Shown: positions 62,788 to 64,000 of the stretch, piece after piece
How positions within the stretch are numbered: position 1 is the first letter of the stretch
Layout: every line of letters starts with the position of its first letter
Assembly: GCF_025506275.1 (NCBI RefSeq)
Contig: NZ_QYCP01000092.1
Location: forward strand, 62,001-126,000
Origin: Brevibacterium permense
GTDB lineage: Bacteria > Actinomycetota > Actinomycetes > Actinomycetales > Brevibacteriaceae
DNA length: 64,000 nt
Direction: 5' to 3'
Notes under the pieces: model-generated
What the model saw: only the letters and a program-made list of their open reading frames with translations
What the model was told of the DNA's origin: nothing
Databases searched by the model: none
Made by a program: the position numbers and the translations under genes

Positions 62788-62895
62788 GCGGTGGCTTTCT
62801 GAGGATTGCGATCACAGGGACAGATCCATCTTGACCCAAATTGGTCTTGTGCGAAATAGCCACTTGCTGGAAAGTGGTCCCATGAGGTCAGAATC
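62788..62895. promoter_or_regulatory. Divergent promoter region of the MocR/YczE pair
   Basis: GACC-caaatt-GGTC (62833-62846) and CCACTT (62860-62865) with AAGTGG (62872-62877) are two short inverted repeats in the 108-base spacer. TTGACC at 62831 is a -35 candidate for the rightward gene, but no clear -10 box follows. MocR proteins usually bind such spacers. Confidence 0.45.
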
Positions 62896-64000
62896 ATGAG
62901 CACACCGGTCCTGGGAGCCAAACGACTCATCGGCATCATCGGAGACGGACCGCGGAAGGCGCCCGCATACGAATCGCTGGCCGCCGCGGTGGCCGCAGCG
63001 ATCACCGACGGCCGACTCCCGGTCGGCACGAGGCTGCCGAGCGAACGCGAACTCGCAACCGCGTCCGGTCTTTCGCGCACGACGACGGGACGGGCCTACG
63101 CTCAGCTGCGGGAACAGGAATACATCCTCACCCGCCGCGGCTCCGGCAGCATCGTCCAGCTGCCCAGCGTCCCTGGCGGGCGCATCGATCACCTGCTCTC
63201 ACCTGCCGGCGGCGACGAGTCGGAGGTCGATCTCACGTGCACCGCTCCGGTCGCACCTCCGGATATCCTCGACGCCTACGACCGGGCGCTGTCACGTTTG
63301 GGTGCCTACCTGCCCGGCACCGGGTACTATCCTTCCGGGCTGCCGGTGCTGCGGGAGATCATCGCCGATCGCTATACCCGGCGCGGCGCTCCGACCGACC
63401 CCGATCAGATCCTTATCACCTCCGGGGCACTCGGCGGTGCGGCCATCGCAGTCCGCGCCCTCCTCGACGTCGAACCCGATGAGTCCGCGCGCCTCGGCGG
63501 GGCACGGTCGACCTCGCGGGTGCTCATCGAAAGCCCCACCTATCCGAATGCGATCGCCACACTCGAAGGCGCGGGCGCCGCTCTCGTGACCTACCCCCTC
63601 GAGTTCGGAACTCAGGGGCACTATTGGGACATCGACGTCATGGAGCAGCTGATGGGACAGACACGTCCGCGCAGCGCCTATCTCATCCCCGACTTCCACA
63701 ATCCGACCGGCGCACTGCTGCCCGAAGCCCAGCGCAGTGAGCTCGCGGAGGCTCTTCGTCGGCATCGAGTCGTCCCAGTCTTCGACGAATCCCTCGTCGA
63801 ACTGGAACTCGAGGACGGCATAATGGCCACCCCGATGTCCGCGCTGATCACGGACTCGGTGACAGTGGGCAGTGTGAGCAAGATCTATTGGGGAGGCCTG
63901 CGCATCGGATGGATGCGCATTCCCCGCCACCGGATAGGTCATTTCGCGTCCTCCCGGCTCGGACTCGACCTGGGAGCACCGGTCCTCGAACAGCTCGTCA
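62896..64000 (+). CDS. MocR-type GntR/aminotransferase regulator (3' end outside window)
   Basis: At least 368 codons are open from ATG 62896 to the window end. The N-terminal GntR winged helix has AITDGRLPVGTRLPSERELA and SRTTTGRAYAQLREQEYI. The aminotransferase-like domain follows with SGALGGAAIAVRALL, IPDFHNPTGALLP, FDESLVEL and SVSKIYWGGLRIGW, where Lys is the PLP-binding residue. These proteins sense PLP or an amino-acid adduct. It probably controls the divergent YczE-like gene and itself. The gene is cut only by the window end. Confidence 0.9.
   Translation, partial: MSTPVLGAKRLIGIIGDGPRKAPAYESLAAAVAAAITDGRLPVGTRLPSERELATASGLSRTTTGRAYAQLREQEYILTRRGSGSIVQLPSVPGGRIDHLLSPAGGDESEVDLTCTAPVAPPDILDAYDRALSRLGAYLPGTGYYPSGLPVLREIIADRYTRRGAPTDPDQILITSGALGGAAIAVRALLDVEPDESARLGGARSTSRVLIESPTYPNAIATLEGAGAALVTYPLEFGTQGHYWDIDVMEQLMGQTRPRSAYLIPDFHNPTGALLPEAQRSELAEALRRHRVVPVFDESLVELELEDGIMATPMSALITDSVTVGSVSKIYWGGLRIGWMRIPRHRIGHFASSRLGLDLGAPVLEQLV

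Noticed and set aside
1-64000. CRISPR arrays, insertion sequences, prophage or integrated elements at the three tRNA genes
   Set aside because: No spaced direct-repeat arrays, transposase or integrase genes were seen, and no tRNA 3' end is duplicated nearby.

Overview
This is a contiguous piece of chromosome from a high-GC Gram-positive bacterium. The gene order tig-clpP1-clpP2-clpX ... valS ... ileS-folC-DUF4233-ndk ... rne ... rplU-rpmA-obg-proB-proA-(small membrane protein)-nadD-(tail-anchored protein)-rsfS-phosphatase is the conserved actinobacterial core cluster. Codon use, GTG starts, TANNNT -10 boxes, leaderless genes, a ClgR-type operator and a translational T-box before ileS all fit Actinobacteria. 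The combination with a fused Mrp antiporter AB subunit, VKOR and a carnitine operon makes a Micrococcales member such as Brevibacterium the best guess; the genus is inferred, not proven. I see no prophage, insertion sequence or CRISPR array.

Layout. 0-6.3 kb: MscS channel, aminopeptidase N, a DsbA-fold protein, RpiB and a zinc alcohol dehydrogenase. 6.4-8.2 kb: tRNA-Pro and tRNA-Gly, then a Tat-exported GH15-like protein. 8.2-12.8 kb: protein quality control (trigger factor, two ClpP subunits, ClpX). 12.8-16 kb: MFS exporter, ArsR/AHSA1 pair, AIM24 protein. 16-27 kb: valS, membrane acyltransferase, SDR, T-box/ileS/folC/DUF4233, ndk. 27-35 kb: VKOR, RNase E/G, SPFH protein, Na+/alanine symporter, chorismate mutase. 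35-43 kb: ribosomal proteins L21 and L27, Obg GTPase, proline synthesis, NAD synthesis, ribosome silencing. 43-50.4 kb: glycosyltransferase and a six-gene Mrp Na+/H+ antiporter operon. 50.4-56.9 kb: AlkB-like oxygenase, a decayed alpha/beta hydrolase, FAD reductase, tRNA-Ala, DoxX-like protein, GH1 beta-glucosidase with its MFS partner, YdeI-like protein. 57-60.5 kb: carnitine-to-betaine operon with an unusual two-HTH regulator. 60.5-64 kb: PLP decarboxylase, YczE-like membrane protein and a divergent MocR regulator cut by the window end.

How the parts work together. The core cluster couples translation (IleRS, ValRS, L21, L27, Obg, RsfS), protein turnover (trigger factor, ClpP1P2X), RNA turnover (RNase E/G) and basic metabolism. 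The accessory part on the right looks like use of plant- or animal-derived carbon and osmolytes: glucosides through GH1 and its transporter, and carnitine converted by dehydrogenase, BKACE and thioesterase to glycine betaine. Mrp, MscS and the Na+/alanine symporter fit life with high and changing salt. The most notable observations are the XRE-TetR fusion regulator, an RNase E/G without zinc-link cysteines, palindromic tandem repeats before valS, helically spaced GGTC half-sites before tig, a ClgR operator before clpP1, and a hydrolase gene with an internal deletion.
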